Below, piece after piece: positions 39,282 to 52,860 of a stretch of DNA of 64,000 nucleotides (the stretch's first letter is position 1; the number at the start of each line of letters is the position of its first letter). A model generated the notes under the pieces. That model searched no databases. It worked only from the letters and a program-made list of their open reading frames with translations, and had not been told where the DNA came from. The stretch lies in contig NC_079384.1 of NCBI RefSeq assembly GCF_021018895.1, positions 3,682,140-3,746,139 on the forward strand. Direction: 5' to 3'. Source of the stretch: Seriola aureovittata. Its lineage: Eukaryota; Chordata; Actinopteri; Carangiformes; Carangidae. Both the position numbers and the translations under genes were made by a program.

Positions 39282-40888
39282 TGAAATCTGCATGCAAATA
39301 CACACACAGGCACACGCGCAATCGCTCTGGCATTCGTTAATTCTTGTCTGTAATTGAGTCTAAATGAGTGTGTACTTATGTTAGAGAGGCGCTCTGAGAG
39401 GCTGAACAGCACAAACACAGACAGCACTGATCTGCATTCAAAATACAACGCTGAAACTTATTCTATTAATCTTGCATTTAGGTCATTTTGGTATCTATTA
39501 GGTTTTCCCCAAAGTCCACGCTCATCTTCAACAAGTGGTCACATATTACAATTTACTTGTAAAATTTTATTATCCTGGGTGATGAATCAAAAAGAGTCGC
39601 ACTGCAACTTTTTAAAGAAATTTTATTTATTCACTTTCTTATTGAGAGTTACTGTAAATGAGTGAATTGACCCCACCCTCACCTCTGACACGTACGCTGA
39701 ATACGAATGTTGTTACATTTGTGTTTATGTGCAAATTAAACAAAGGAGATGTGTTAATTAGTGAGCTTTAGAGATAATGGTAGGTGGACTTAGTGAGAGC
39801 CGGGCTAGCTGCTTCCTGTATTTGGTTGTGTTGTGATTTTTGTGCGTGTGTTTTCTTAAGTTGCAGTGCGTTGAGCTCTCAAGGCCGCCATAGTTAAGCT
39901 AAGCTAACCAGCTGCTAGGTATAGCTTCATATTTAGCATTCAGACAATGGCTGATATGATAAACTTGTTAGCATACACTTTCCAGCAGATGTTAGCATAA
40001 CAATAACAGCAACATTAGCATTTATTTGGAGTCGTGTTTCTGTTGACCTTGCAAATGTTACCTAATAACAATATAGACTCTCCTTTTGATTTTGCTCAAC
40101 TCCTAACGGGAATATCTAGCTTAGCTGCTAGCTGTGCTCACCGACTAGTTGCTAACTTTGTTGCTAATCTTCTGTTGTTCTGGCCGGGATCTTCTTTGAG
40201 TCACCGTTTTCACACTGACATTGTTTTCAGATTCTCATTTACATTTTTACATACATTTTATTATAAAAAATATTTATCATAGCATCTTTTAGCAAGATCT
40301 AAATACCATAGATTACGCGTACAACACTATGTGAGCTAATATTCTCTGTCCCCGTTTTTTTTGTCACAATAAAAGCTGGTGGAGCAGCTAATAGTGACAA
40401 ATTAATGACCCTGCCGACATAAAGATCCTGAAAAATCATCTCTGGCTGCTTGGCCTAATAGAGGCAGCACCCAAAGCCATTAGACCTCCTCCCCCCGCTC
40501 ACTGCCACCCCCATCCCCTGCCGACTGCTCATAGGAAATTATCTCTCCCGTCTCCTCCCACGTCTCCCTTCTCCAATCCAACTCCATCCGCTCACGACCT
40601 CCTCCTGCTCCTGTCCATTTCATGCCTTCATGTTTCCATCACTCATTCATCATTTGGTTTTTCCAAAGCCCCCACCTCCAACTCACGCTTCTGCTGCACC
40701 CCCCGACCCTCCATCACGGCTCATATAGAGATGTTAATGTGACATGAAGAGGAGGGTATCTACGAACCATTGATCAGAATCAAACGAGACACACTTAGAT
40801 ACAACGCAGTCCTCCCCCTCCTCCTCAACTCATCTTTTAATGGATGGTTGGTTTTTAGGGACAAAATGAAAGTCAGGTTTCCTACGTC

Positions 40889-40963
<75 letters not shown>
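40889..40963 (+). repeat. (GATA)n microsatellite
   Basis: About 18 perfect GATA units. GATA arrays are common in teleosts and are often found at retrotransposon tails. Confidence 0.97.
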
Positions 40964-41079
40964 GTAGCTGCTGTTGTGTCTGCCTAGAAAGACGACCCTG
41001 AAATGGGACCCTGACAGCTGGCCAACAGGTGGCCACTGACAGACCCTCTCTCTTCATTGTGCCTGGAACAAGACACACA

Positions 41080-41080
<1 letters not shown>

Positions 41081-41130
<50 letters not shown>
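41081..41130. repeat. (CA)n microsatellite
   Basis: About 24 CA units, facing a (TG)n tract about 80 bp downstream. Confidence 0.97.
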
Positions 41131-41132
<2 letters not shown>

Positions 41133-41209
41133 CTCAGTCTCAGCACACATCAGGTGAAGGAGGCCAACCAAGAGGTGGAAGGGTGGGGGCTTGGGGGATT
41201 GTTTGTGTT

Positions 41210-41211
<2 letters not shown>

Positions 41212-41263
<52 letters not shown>

Positions 41264-41264
41264 A
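41212..41264. repeat. (TG)n microsatellite
   Basis: About 25 TG units, the complement of the CA tract at 41081-41130, so the pair can fold back. Confidence 0.97.
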
Positions 41265-42769
41265 GTGATGGGGGAGGGGAAGGCAGGCCTAGCACACACC
41301 TGTCGGATGAGCCCACCTATGGCAGAGATGATGGAGAGTAATGTTATAGCCCCCTCCCCCTGAAAACCACATGGTCCTATACACCACCTGGACTGACAGT
41401 GAAAAACCTCCTCCTGCCTGTGTGTGTGTGTTTGTGTGTGTTCATTGAAGTGTTTAAGTCTAATGACATAAGTTTTACCTGGAAAAAGAGTTGAATGTTG
41501 CCGCCATCTTTTTTTTTTTTCTTTTCAAATGTAGCTTCAGATTTTATTGTCTCGAGACGATGGCTGCCTGTTACGTCCGGACTCGCCTTTGTTTCACCGG
41601 CTTCTGTGACTCTCTTCAGTCTATTCAGCATTTCTTCCTCTGGTCTTTCTGAAAAAATGAAGCATGTTTCTGCAGTTTTCTGTCCATATAAAACAAATTA
41701 ACTACAACAGTTTAAATAGTAGCTTTCTCTTATTATTCACTATCATTACATTCCCATCCAGGGCTTAATATCTTCCAATGACCTTCAGGATTCTGGTGTT
41801 GACTGTAATTTAAATTTCATAGGTACTTTCTGATTAAAATCCCTGTTTAAATTCTCCATAAAGGTCACATGCTTATATTTTCTGCAGCTCTTCTGTATTA
41901 AACTATTAAACTAACACATTCATTTTCGAGTTCAGTACTTAACAGGTCTGCACTGATACATACTGCCTCCAGGAGGTAGCCACATACAGGACCTGCCCTG
42001 TTTAGGACTGTCTCATGCATTGCGGTTGACTCAGTCCCTTTTGGTTCCCTAAAGAAAAAACTCTTTTTTATCCGAGGTGGTGAAGTTAACCAGACACGCA
42101 TTTGGCAAACCAGCTTCATCAGTCTTCATCCTTGAAGTCTTTTCTCTTGTAGAGCTAAAAAAACACCAATTGAAAACAGTTCAGATAAAGAATATATCTC
42201 ATCTTTCTGTCTGCTTAATCTGCGAAACCCATTAAACCAGAGATTTGCAAGTGAATCAGATGCTTCTACATTATCTGACTGAATTTAGTTTTTTTTTTTT
42301 ACTTTCTAGCAGCGTCCCCCAGAAGCCAGTAAATCTCCTTTTTAACTGAAGCACATTTGGGTATGTTCCAAGCTCCTCGCAGACGGTATTATTACAGGTT
42401 GTCATTTTAACTTGTAGAGTTTGCTCAGTTCTTGCTTTTCCAGTATATCAGGTTTTTTTTTTTCGAAAAACCCCCGGAGAAGTACATCATTAAAGGTCCA
42501 TCTTATTTCACTGTAAGTTCAGTCGCAGTTCATTTGCATTTCCTTCCGTCTTAAGTCCGAGTATCCAATTAGACACGATGAAAGGAACGACTGAGTGTCC
42601 GTTTCTCACAACACACAAGTGCTTGTTTTTCTTTTTTGGGAAATCCAGACATCTTAACCGAAGATGCTTTGACAGGATGTGCTGGCTTTGTCTGACATAA
42701 AGTAGGTGATATAGAGATTGTCATATGCAGTCATGTTGCACTGAACTGTAATATGACTTACTTCCTGAA

Positions 42770-42788
42770 CCCCCCCCCCCCCCCCCCC
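42770..42788. repeat. Poly-C run (19 C)
   Basis: Uninterrupted C tract, with G-quadruplex potential on the minus strand. Confidence 0.85.
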
Positions 42789-42913
42789 GTACCCTCCACA
42801 CACATATTGCCCTGTCATTTCCAGAGGACAATCCTCCTCTTCCTTACCATGTGTCCTCCAGCCGTCCTGAAGACTTGCTCTTATCCTCCACTCATTGGCT
42901 CCCAGTCACTAAT

Positions 42914-43000
42914 TACACACACACACACACACACGCACACACATACACACGCACACACATACACACACACAAAGGTGCACCTACACACACACACACCTCA
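42914..43000. repeat. Imperfect (CA)n microsatellite
   Basis: CA units with CG and TA interruptions over about 85 bp. Confidence 0.9.
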
Positions 43001-43454
43001 TTAGCGATCACTCTAACAATACTCTCTCCCTGAATGCCCTCTCAGAATCTCTCTGATGGTTAGTAATTCTCTCTTTCTTTCTTGCACTCAATGTATGTTA
43101 GTGTACGCAACCCCCCCCCACCCACCATCCCCGTGTGGGTTACGTCTCCCTGGATTCATTTTCATGGAACTGTTATCTGATATTCACACAGGACACATGG
43201 GACTCCAGGAGGAAGGACAGGAAGAGAACAGAATGTCAACAAAAACAAGATGAAGTGAGAAAAGATAAGATGAAAGAGGAAGTGTGTTAAAGTTAATAAT
43301 GAGTACGATGGGTGTACCTCAGGGTTCGGTGTTAGGTCCCGTAGTTTTTAGCTTATAGAGCTGATCTTCCACAACAGTAACATGGGATAGAATTGATTAT
43401 ATATGCTGATGACAAAATCATGTCTTAGTTTGATTATTGGCAAGACAAAAACAT

Positions 43455-43620
43455 GGGGGATGGGTTGTCGGTCGTTCGATTCCCGGCTCCTTAGGCAAGA
43501 TACTGAACCTCCATATAAAACATAATTCCACCCAGTAGATGTTTCCAGAGCAGCAACAGAGATGTGATCCCTCACTGGCTTCCCACCATGTGAACATTGT
43601 CATTAAGGCACAAGGGTGTC
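43455..43620. repeat. Teleost interspersed repeat fragment with box-B-like motif
   Basis: Includes 'ggtcgttcgattcccggctc' followed by 'ggcaagatactgaacc', a word pair I recognise from repeats widespread in teleosts. The GTTCGATTCCC core resembles a tRNA T loop, as in a SINE, but no complete cloverleaf is present and the copy is degenerate. Confidence 0.45.
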
Positions 43621-45111
43621 TGCATTGAAAGGCAATACTTTTGCTCTGCTATGAATCCAGAAAACCTTCCATACAATCTACTCCCTCCAAAATAAGGCAC
43701 AATCAACTTGATTAAAATGTTTCTTGAAACAAGAGTCACTTTTTCTCAACACTCAAGGAGCAATCTGCCTTATTCTATCTTCTTTAAAAAGAAAAACAAT
43801 AATTTTACCGCACTGTTTGGCTTTTTTTTTTTTTAAAGACATTTTGAACTCAACAACCTACAAAATGGCTTTAAAGACGTGTATTTTTGCAGAGACAGAC
43901 TCACGTTAGACAGTGTGTCGTGGTCACTAGATGGTTATTTTCATAAGATGATCCCACATGTAGTTTTTACACTGTGAGGTGAAAGTGAATGAGCACAGTC
44001 TGTCATATTTCCAACACTGTACACAATCCTTACAGTCGTCGGTGGAATGTGGCTCTCCCACATTGCACTTTCTCTTATTGTTCTTAATGAGACGGTCTGG
44101 TTCCCCCGTCCTCGTTTCATTCTGTTCCAAGTTAGCGAAGGGTCAATAGGGATGCATAGCTGTGAGGAAGGGGCCATTGTGTCCAGTGTAAGACAAGCAG
44201 GACTAATCATTGTACAAGGCGAGTCTGGGCCTGTCTGAACCGAGGAGCGGTTTCGCTGGCTGTTACCAGTCAGTCGAGATGGTGTGATGGGGTATTATGA
44301 CTCAGCATAGGTGGATGAGAGTGACATGCACACGCAGTAAAGGTGAAATCACAATTACTGTGCAGTTGGTTTTCTTTGAAACTAAATATTGCTTCTGCAG
44401 TTTCGTTTTTTTTAGGTTAAGGGCTCCGTAATAGTTCATTTACAACAGGTGCATTCATTTGTAAGACCCAGGAATAACTGCTGGTTATTCTAGTGTATAT
44501 TAAAACTCTTCTTTTATCGGAAAGTTTTCATCAACGTTTGAATGTTTGATACGTTTTTGTTTTATTTTCCCACTACACGGATAATTTATATTTTCATGTA
44601 ACTTGTTTTTAATTGCTGTTTTTATTTCTTACTGTAAATCACATAGTAACTTTGTGAAGAAAAGTGCTATATAAGTTTATTATATATTATTATTATTATT
44701 ATTATTATAATTTACATTTCTGTTCATGCAACATCCCATGTGACAGTGAGAGGACACATAACAATCCACTTCTCTTCTATTGTTTGTCATCGTTTTATTG
44801 GAAAACTGCAAAATTTATAACGAGTATTGGGATGTTACTACACACACATACTCAGTACAACTTTGAAGTTCTTGTACTTGAGTATTTCCACCTTGGTTCA
44901 CTTGGTTATATTTGTAGATTGCTTTAGTTACTACCTGATTAAGTTTAGTTTAGATTTAATATGTGGAAAATATGTAGCATTGTTACAGATTAATTTACTC
45001 AACGGTATTTAAAATACAGTAGTTAAGAATAGCTCCAACAACTACAACAGTATATGCAACTTACAAATGAATGCACCTGTGATAATAATGTAATCATGAC
45101 ACAAATCTATA

Positions 45112-45165
45112 GATAGATGGATAGATAAATACTTTATTTATCCCCTAGGGGAAATTCATGAATGG
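45112..45165 (-). mobile_element. Retrotransposon 3'-end fragment with GATA-type tail
   Basis: On the minus strand it reads GAATTTCCCCTAGGGGATAA, AATAAAGTATTTATCTATCC and an ATCT-type tail. This is the common 3' terminus of a teleost non-LTR element with a tandem tetranucleotide tail. The family is uncertain, and I see no reverse transcriptase next to it. Confidence 0.5.
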
Positions 45166-46563
45166 CTGTATTGGCATACAACAATCAAAGAGAGAGCTGT
45201 TGGTGACACAGCATGACAAACAGCTCACTCCAAACTGACTGCTTGCTTGCAAGAACAAACACTCACATTCCTTTATGTCTCTTCATGGTTACCAGTTGAA
45301 TTTGTTGTTGGGGGGGTAGTTCTCAACATGACCCAATGAAACTCCAGGAGAAAATGTTCAAATAAAAACTCCATCGGGCTGGTGTAAATGCAGCATGACA
45401 TACCTTGCACTCTTCAACACATTAACCAGCGCAAATATGCAAACACACATATTCACACATGTCCTTCCTCCCCAAACTAAATTATATTAACTTCAACTTC
45501 TATAAACCTTCACGTCTCACAGCAGGACATGGTGTTCCACTTGCCTGAGCATGGCCGAGGGCCATTTTTGTTGGTCAATCATCAGCGTTTTCTGCAGCAA
45601 GACGACCGTGAAATAGGATCCGATCCCGAGACTTCCAAAAAAATAAATAAATCATGCACTGTATGTTTGCCTCTATTTAGATATCTAACAAATTTATGCA
45701 AAGAGAAAGCAGTCATCCTGTCTGATCACAATGCAAATAAACCTCAATCATCGCGATTCCAGTTCTCGAAATGTCTTAACATCCCATCTCTCTCTTTCCT
45801 CATCTTCCTCCATTACTCCTCCAGAGGAACAAATCAGAGCCTCCCCTGTCCGAGATACAATTTGACAACCAAATCACTGTCTCAGGAAGGCACCAATGCG
45901 CCATAAGATGAGGCCCGACTAAACACTATCATCAACGTCCATATAAAGTGCAATTTTCTCCCTTACTTTCTGTTTCTGAAACTTGCTTGAAAATTCTCAT
46001 GTTGATGGGCTACGCTATTGATTGGTCTCCTTCCTTTGTGAAAAGAGCCTTTTCAGCGGGAGTTTAAAATTGATCTTGAACTTCAGCAATCAGCTAATCA
46101 TTCTCTGATAACTGAGAGGAATCAGACTCGAGTGTCTTAACGGTCTAGGGAGGAACTCGGTGTGAAAGGATGAAGGATCTTGTGTTCGCCGGGTGAAACC
46201 AGTGGAAAATTCCACAGGCGACCCCCGCGCCTCCAACAGATCACTACCTCTGCCACGGCTTCTGTCAATACGTTTTAAAAAGGATTAAGGTTAAATCAAC
46301 AGAAGACTCTTTCCTCTCATCGCTTGTCGCTAGACATCTGCAAACTCCACTTGGGTTTGTTATTGTTATCATGTGTCTTTTTATAGGAGCTCTATTTGTG
46401 TCAAGTAGAGAGAACACACACACACACTCCGCTCTGTACGCAACCTGTACTTGTCAGCTGTTTAATCTCAAACTCTCCAATCTGTTTACTGTGGGTCACC
46501 TGCGTCAATAATGGTTGGATGCGCCTCTTCCTCAAGATAAGCACCTCGCTCTTTGTTTCCTCA

Positions 46564-46618
<55 letters not shown>

Positions 46619-46864
46619 GTGCAACAGAGCGACGGAGGCGCAGATTTTGTAACAGAAAAATGCCAATAAGAGTGACTGTATCATATATCACAGCTTTTCG
46701 TGCGACGGTTGGATGTGTATTTGTTCTCATAAGACTTACTGGTGAATATCTTCCTTTTGCGTCTTGGCTCTGCGCTGCCATCATCTTTCATTTCTGACAG
46801 GCTTTGTGGCATCGCCGGGGCAAGCTTGGGCTTGCACAGCCAGCCCTCCCAAGGTCTGAGGCAT

Positions 46865-46899
<35 letters not shown>

Positions 46900-49294
46900 G
46901 ATGCACACACATTCATACACGCAAACACAACCTCTCCTCCAATCAAATGGAGACCTTGTGAATGGTCTACAACTAAATTACTGATTTTTGGAGAGAACAC
47001 AGCTCTTCAGACGAGGCCAATCATGTGTGGCTTCTGCTAAAGAGGCAACAGTCGCCTGCTAACCCGTCTGACCTCCAGCCATCGTCAAGGAGAGGGGGCA
47101 ACATTTTGTGGCAGCGGTTTTATTTTTTTCTTCTTTTTTTTCCATCTCTAATTTAGTAATCATCAGTGCGAGGCAGAATCATCTCTAGAGTTTGTGGGGA
47201 CGGCTGTTGTTCAAAGGTGGATGAAACATTTTTTTTGGACATTTAGCGTCACAAGTTTCAGTTAGAATCTTTCTAAAGGTGGATGAAAAATAAAATACTA
47301 ACATGCTGATTGGAAGCACTCAGCCTGTTATTACCATGTCTGGTTTTGAAACAATCTGGTCATAATCGCCATTTCTTTTATTCTTCCTCTCGAAGTTAAA
47401 CACAGAACAATTTGTCCTTAACAGTTTTCCTGTCCATTCAAACTGCAGCTCTATCCTATTGGGTACATAAAACCAAACCCCTCCCTCCTCACCCCTGACA
47501 AAACCAAGTACATAAACCCAACAGCTCTACCATCCTGCCTCCTTCCCCTGGTATTATACCCGGGCAGACACAACAAGCGTGATGCTGGGTGTTTACGGGG
47601 AGGGGGACCTAGCCGGTCCTGCCAGGCTCTTTATGGGTCCGGGGTGGGTTGCAGCAGTGAATGGTCCCCTGCCAGTAGCCAGCGGTGGTCAGGGCTATAC
47701 ATGGGAGAGGGTCTCGGCAGGCAGCTATTGTAATGGTAAACGGGGGTTTGAATGGAAGAGGATGGGCAGGACACACACATAAAACAGAGGAAAACATGAG
47801 GAGGGGAGGGAGGGAGAGGAGACAAACACTCGACCACCTCAGAGATGGCACACATGTAAGCTAGCAGAGGGGTCTTAAACATCTACCTTTATGAGACTTC
47901 ACTTCAGCCATTTAACACACTATATACCATCACCCCGTCCTTACCAAGTTGACTCCCTTTGTGACAAACACAAACCTTCAAGCCAAGGTAGAAAACTCTT
48001 GCTATTCTTCCGAGCACTAATGATCAACAAAAATGACCCTGACTATGCTATCTACTACTATCGTAGTGTATACTATACAGGTTAGCCTCCGCTGCCATGT
48101 TGACTTTGTCGATAAGCAGACAGGTTCCAAGTAGGTAACATTAGCTTTTACTGTAACACAGTTGGAACAACCTCCACTGAAAACACAGTGCAATCTGTAT
48201 TACATGTGCAAACTCAGATGAAATGATTAAACTGAAGGTCCAGCCGACGCAGCTGTGTCCCATTTAATTGAGGTTGTTAATTTGCCTGCTTTGTACAATC
48301 ATTAAAATGTATTAATTACAGCTATAAAATATCTGTTACCACATCAGACATAAATGGGCAGATGAGTATACAGTCTGTTTGTAGAACACCAAAAACCTTG
48401 GCAAACGAAATGTATTAGTAATGTGGCTGCTGAGGCAGAGCGGGTTGACAGTGCTGCAGCTCTGCAACGCTTCCAGTGGACATTCAAACTGTGAAGGAGA
48501 CGTGATGAAGACAAAACCACAATGCTGCGCAGCTGCATCCGGGGGGGGGGGGGGTTATGTTACAGGCCACTATATATTCACAAGGTGTTTATTGTTGCTG
48601 CTGACGCTGCAGAACTTCACTCCTCTGGCTGATTTATATCACACCAAAACCTTGTATTTATTTGTTATAAAGGTAAAACCGCTGTTGCACATTTTTGGAC
48701 GGAAGCATAATAGGAGCATTTTTCAGCTGCCTGCTCAGAGCAGGGAGGGCAGAGGAAGGGTTAAAAGGCTCTGGCTGCCTGATAATCCTCCGCCGTTAAA
48801 AGCCCTCCAGAAAGACGTGACGTGTGTGAGGTAATCAGTAAAAGATTCAAGTGTGGCAGTGAGTGTGTACACACACACACACATACACACACACACGGAC
48901 ACACACACACACAGAAGCACAAACACTACTGAACGGACAAAAAGGGAGGGAAAAGACTGACTTGAGGAGGGAAGGAAAAGAGAATAAACACTCCTCCTCT
49001 CACTCCTTTTCTTTTTCTCTTTTTCGCTCAGCCCCTTTTTTCTCCTCCTCTTCGTTCTCTCACTCCATGCTGTGTCAATACAATGTCACAGAAATTGTCA
49101 CCAGAGTTCCCTCTCTCAATAAAGCGAACACACACACACACACACACAGTCGGATCCGAGGACTCCTGATATGACCCCTTTCCTTTCTTCTCGGTCTTGT
49201 ATTCGTCGGCCTTCTTCTTGTTCTCTCCTTTTCTACTTGTGTTGTTCGCTGTAGGCCGTCTTTGTGGGCAGTCAGACCACCTTGTGAGGTACAC

Positions 49295-49333
<39 letters not shown>

Positions 49334-50299
49334 TGCGGTCGTGACCATACTGATAAAATTACCAACATTTTCTATCCAACCACTCTGTTGGCATTTTCCA
49401 CCGTTGATGACGTGTAATTTAGAAAAACATGCCTCTCGAAAGTTATAGGTGGAACAAAACACTGCGCTTTAGAGTAAATGTTAACTTTTGAAAAACTTCG
49501 GCATAGCGGCAAACTGTCTGTCACCTCCAGATAACGTAAGCTTAATTCTTACACTGTCATGTGACTGAAAGGAGGCTTCACGACTGGGGTTTCTCCCGCT
49601 GTAATGAAGCAGATTATCTTACGGCGTACGTCACCCTTTCACTCTGTGTCTCTGCTTTTTGCAGCCACAGGAGTGACTTCGACATTTCATCCCAAATATA
49701 TTCACTCAGAAATTGTCATCACCATAATTCCTCCCCTCCCCGGCTGGGGTGGACCAATCAGTCTGTGGCAAACGATCTTCAATTGCCCTCTGTGTCATAG
49801 CATCAAGCATTCAAAACTTGGCATTTAGATGTTAAATTGACTGTCACTGATAATGGGATTGTGTTCATTCAACCTGAGTGCTACGGGAGGCAGCACAAAG
49901 CCCATGAAACTGCCAGAGAGAGGGAGGGAGTGAAGGGTAGAGAGGCAACACTGACCTCATTTCCCACTAAAGTACATATTCCATAATTAGTATTTAAGTA
50001 GGAAATATCGATGGTTAGTAACATAGGTGAATGAAAATGTTTAGCCAACACCAAGTCCAACAATAGTCGCTGTTATCATTCCTCCTGCCCGTGCTGATGA
50101 TATTGTGACACAACAACACAGTGAGAAAATGGAGGACATAAATGCGAAGCTAACACGCCAGCTTTCTGTTCACTACGATACTAATTTGAAGCTGCCTGTT
50201 TTTTAGATTAGGTAAATGATGTCAGAGTACGACAGCAGAAATTAAAATTTTCCGTGTCGTTTGTTTTTTTCTTGGAAATTGTTTAATAGTGTGACACTT
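45166..50299. other. Intergenic: simple repeats, no gene seen
   Basis: Holds (CT)n at 46566-46614, CA tracts at 46865-46893 and 48869-48912, a 14-bp G run at 48541-48554, and (CT)n at about 49290-49334. The 125-codon frame starting at 45529 has no recognisable protein content. The AT-rich stretch at 48230-48340, with several TAAT cores, looks like a possible conserved non-coding element but cannot be tested here. Confidence 0.5.
46566..46614. repeat. (CT)n microsatellite
   Basis: About 24 CT units, producing false Ser-Leu or Arg-Glu frames. Confidence 0.95.
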
Positions 50300-50600
50300 A
50301 AAGGAGCTATTATGTTATAGTACGTTTCAGTTTCAGTACGTTTTTGCTGTCGCTACACAGCCAACATCAGCTGTTTACTTACTGGTCTAGAAGAAACGTG
50401 AGTTCAGAATCAAACTTTATTCTTTTACTCATCGAAGCTGTGGAGAGCAACAGCAATGTTAATTCTTGCATCTATCATGTCTTTTCTTCTACAGGAGTTA
50501 GCATGCTAACCAGCTAGCTCCGGCCCATTTCTCGACTCACTCACTGTTGCCTTCAAATCTGTCCTGAAGAAGAAGAACTGAGAATTGCTCTCAGTTTGAA
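50300..50600 (-). mobile_element. MITE copy, minus orientation (same family as 55617 and 61288)
   Basis: Its plus strand is the reverse complement of the element at 61288-61702: 'atcatgtcttttcttctaca', 'ttagcatgctaaccagctag' and 'ttactggtctagaagaaac' match in order. It begins near an AAAGGAGCTATT end and fades after about 50600, so one end is degraded or truncated. Confidence 0.7.
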
Positions 50601-50755
50601 CACAATTCTTTACTTTTTGTTCTACCCGTTAGCATCTTTGTTTTGTTTTAAAGTCTACATTTAGCATTTTTAGCTTTAGTTTCTGTATTACTGTATGTGC
50701 TCAAAAAGGCAAAAGCATGTTCCTGGCTTACGCACTTGCGTTACACGCTCGCACT

Positions 50756-50757
<2 letters not shown>

Positions 50758-50793
<36 letters not shown>
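50758..50793. repeat. (CA)n microsatellite
   Basis: About 18 CA units. Confidence 0.95.
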
Positions 50794-50794
<1 letters not shown>

Positions 50795-52375
50795 CTCTGT
50801 GCCCACTGCAGTTTGCGGGTAGTTGGCCTCTTCCCTGCAGCCTCCCAGAGGAACACTGATGTTAACTGGCATTGTTGGGGGGCTGAGCCGAGGGTGGTTT
50901 TTAATAGCTCATGATTACTCTGGAGAGGGGAGCCCATAATTACAACCACAAATGATTTCACGCCCCTCACCCCCATGATGTTCTCTGAACCTAATCACAG
51001 GGAAGCACAGAAGGGGTTTAGCGGAGGAACTGGAGCTTCGACAAAAGAGGTCTCCCCTTTGTTTGCTGACAGGAAATCGAGAAAATGAAATGTGCTGCGT
51101 TTCACCCGGTACGTGTACTGTGCCGCTGAGTGGAAAGTTTGGAAGAGTTCTTCTACTACTACGACTCCAACATGTTGATCTTACAAGTACCTGTTGTGGT
51201 GATAAGTGGTGAAGAAGTCAGTGATAACAACACAAAGAGCCTTTGGCTAAGTTCTTGCTAAGGTCCGAACATTTTTGAGTTTTTTTGTATATGATGCGTC
51301 ATTTATATCTTCTATATATGGGATATTTAAAGTAAAAGACAGTTTTCTACTACAGTACCCGCATGCTGTTTATTATCCCAAATTTAAATGTAGGCATTTG
51401 TAGATGTAGACATATCACTGTGTCCCTTTCACTTGTGATTGTCTGTCTCTATCTTGCTCTGAAGCTTTTTGTCCACAGTTTCTCTCATACAGCCTCCTGA
51501 CATCCTTTCATCTTCCTTCCCCTCCATCCCCTTCAAAAGCTTGAGAAGGTTTATTTGTCATTGCCTCATTTGTGTTTGCTTCTTTTGTCCATTAAATGCA
51601 GACTAAGGGGTTTCCACACTAACCACAGTGAGACAAGCACAGCGGTGCAACAGGGGCAAATTGCTGCATTGTAGAACGATGGTGCACCGTCAAGGCAATT
51701 TATTGTCATTTTTCTAAGGAAATATACGAACATCTTGACCTTGGTGTCCTCAAATGTGGCAAAAGTCTTGCAGACACAGTCACAGACCTTCACATGCTTT
51801 GATACTACTTCACAATGAAACAGAGTTAGCATTCTGCCCACACATCTCCTTCGCCCGGCCCATGCCAGCCAGCCAGCTAGCCAGCCAGACACACAAACAC
51901 ACAATAGCCAGACTACATGTCCTTAAAGGAGGTGCGGACAAACAGAGGAATGCTGAGGAGAGGATGGTGCAAACCGAACGTCTGCCCACATCAGCCAGCT
52001 CTCAATAGAGATTGGCCAGGAACGCGTAAACTGGCCCCCGCAGGAGTAAAATAGTAAAATGGGGCTTCTCTTCTTCTTCTTCTGTTTCATTGTGTGACCC
52101 AAGTCTGAAAGAGAAAATGCTGGAACGTGAACAAGTGTCTCACACTCGCCCCAAAGCTTTAACATTTACTTACATTACTGTTACGCTTCGTGGGCAGTAA
52201 GCATGGCGCTGTAAGCCGGAGTTGTTGTTTCTTGATACAGTACAAGAAAGGAACCAATAAGAAGGAGCGACAGAAGTGGTTCCTAACCTTCTTCTGTCTG
52301 ATGTACCCCACATCCCTGTCCCAGATGAACTCAAGTACCACTTCAGTACCTCTTCATCAGCGCCACCCATCATGT

Positions 52376-52860
52376 CCAAATGGATGTTATTAATTACTTC
52401 AATAACCTATAGCCTTTTCACAATTTCCAATACTTTTAACCAAGTTTTTATTTCAGCTGTTTTAAATAATTTCCTCAGTACTTTTAGCTTACTTATATAT
52501 ATATTTTTTTATCTTACTTACCATTTTTCAATGTCATTTGGCTAACTATTTCAATAATGTAACCATTAGCATAAAGCTGTCAACCATCCTACTTCTTTCA
52601 TTGTTTATTCACTACGTTTAACCTGTTTTAACTATTTATCCATTTGTTCCAGCTGCTTTAACAGCGAATCTACCACTTTTAACTCAATGTTTTTAGCTTA
52701 CTTACCATTTTTTCATTACTTTTGGCTAATTATTTCAGCTGTTTATCATCAGTGTTAGCCACTCCAACCAGTTTTCTACTTGTTTTAGCTTATTCACCAT
52801 TTATTTTAGATATTTTGACAGCTAATCCATTACTTTTAATTAACTCTAACCTCTTACAAA
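52376..52860. repeat. Degenerate AT-rich repeat block
   Basis: Recurring words such as 'ttagcttacttaccatttt', 'ttttggctaa', 'tatttcagctgttt' and 'ccattacttttaa' at irregular spacing suggest an old internally repeated sequence. Related words appear as their reverse complement at about 61750-61880. Confidence 0.5.

Larger units (their letters stand above)
38216..45111. other. Intergenic: microsatellites and repeat fragments, no gene seen
   Basis: Contains (CA)n at 39254-39281, the GATA/CA/TG cluster at 40889-41264, a poly-C run at 42770-42788, CA tracts at 42914-43000, an interspersed repeat fragment at 43455-43620, and an isolated NF-E2/MARE-type word TGACTCAGCA at 44298-44307. Open frames here are short, unsupported by splice logic and unlike any protein I know. 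Confidence 0.5.

Noticed and set aside
45529..45906. 125-codon plus-strand frame
   Set aside because: No recognisable domain, no splice or promoter context and ordinary intergenic base composition; most likely a chance open frame.
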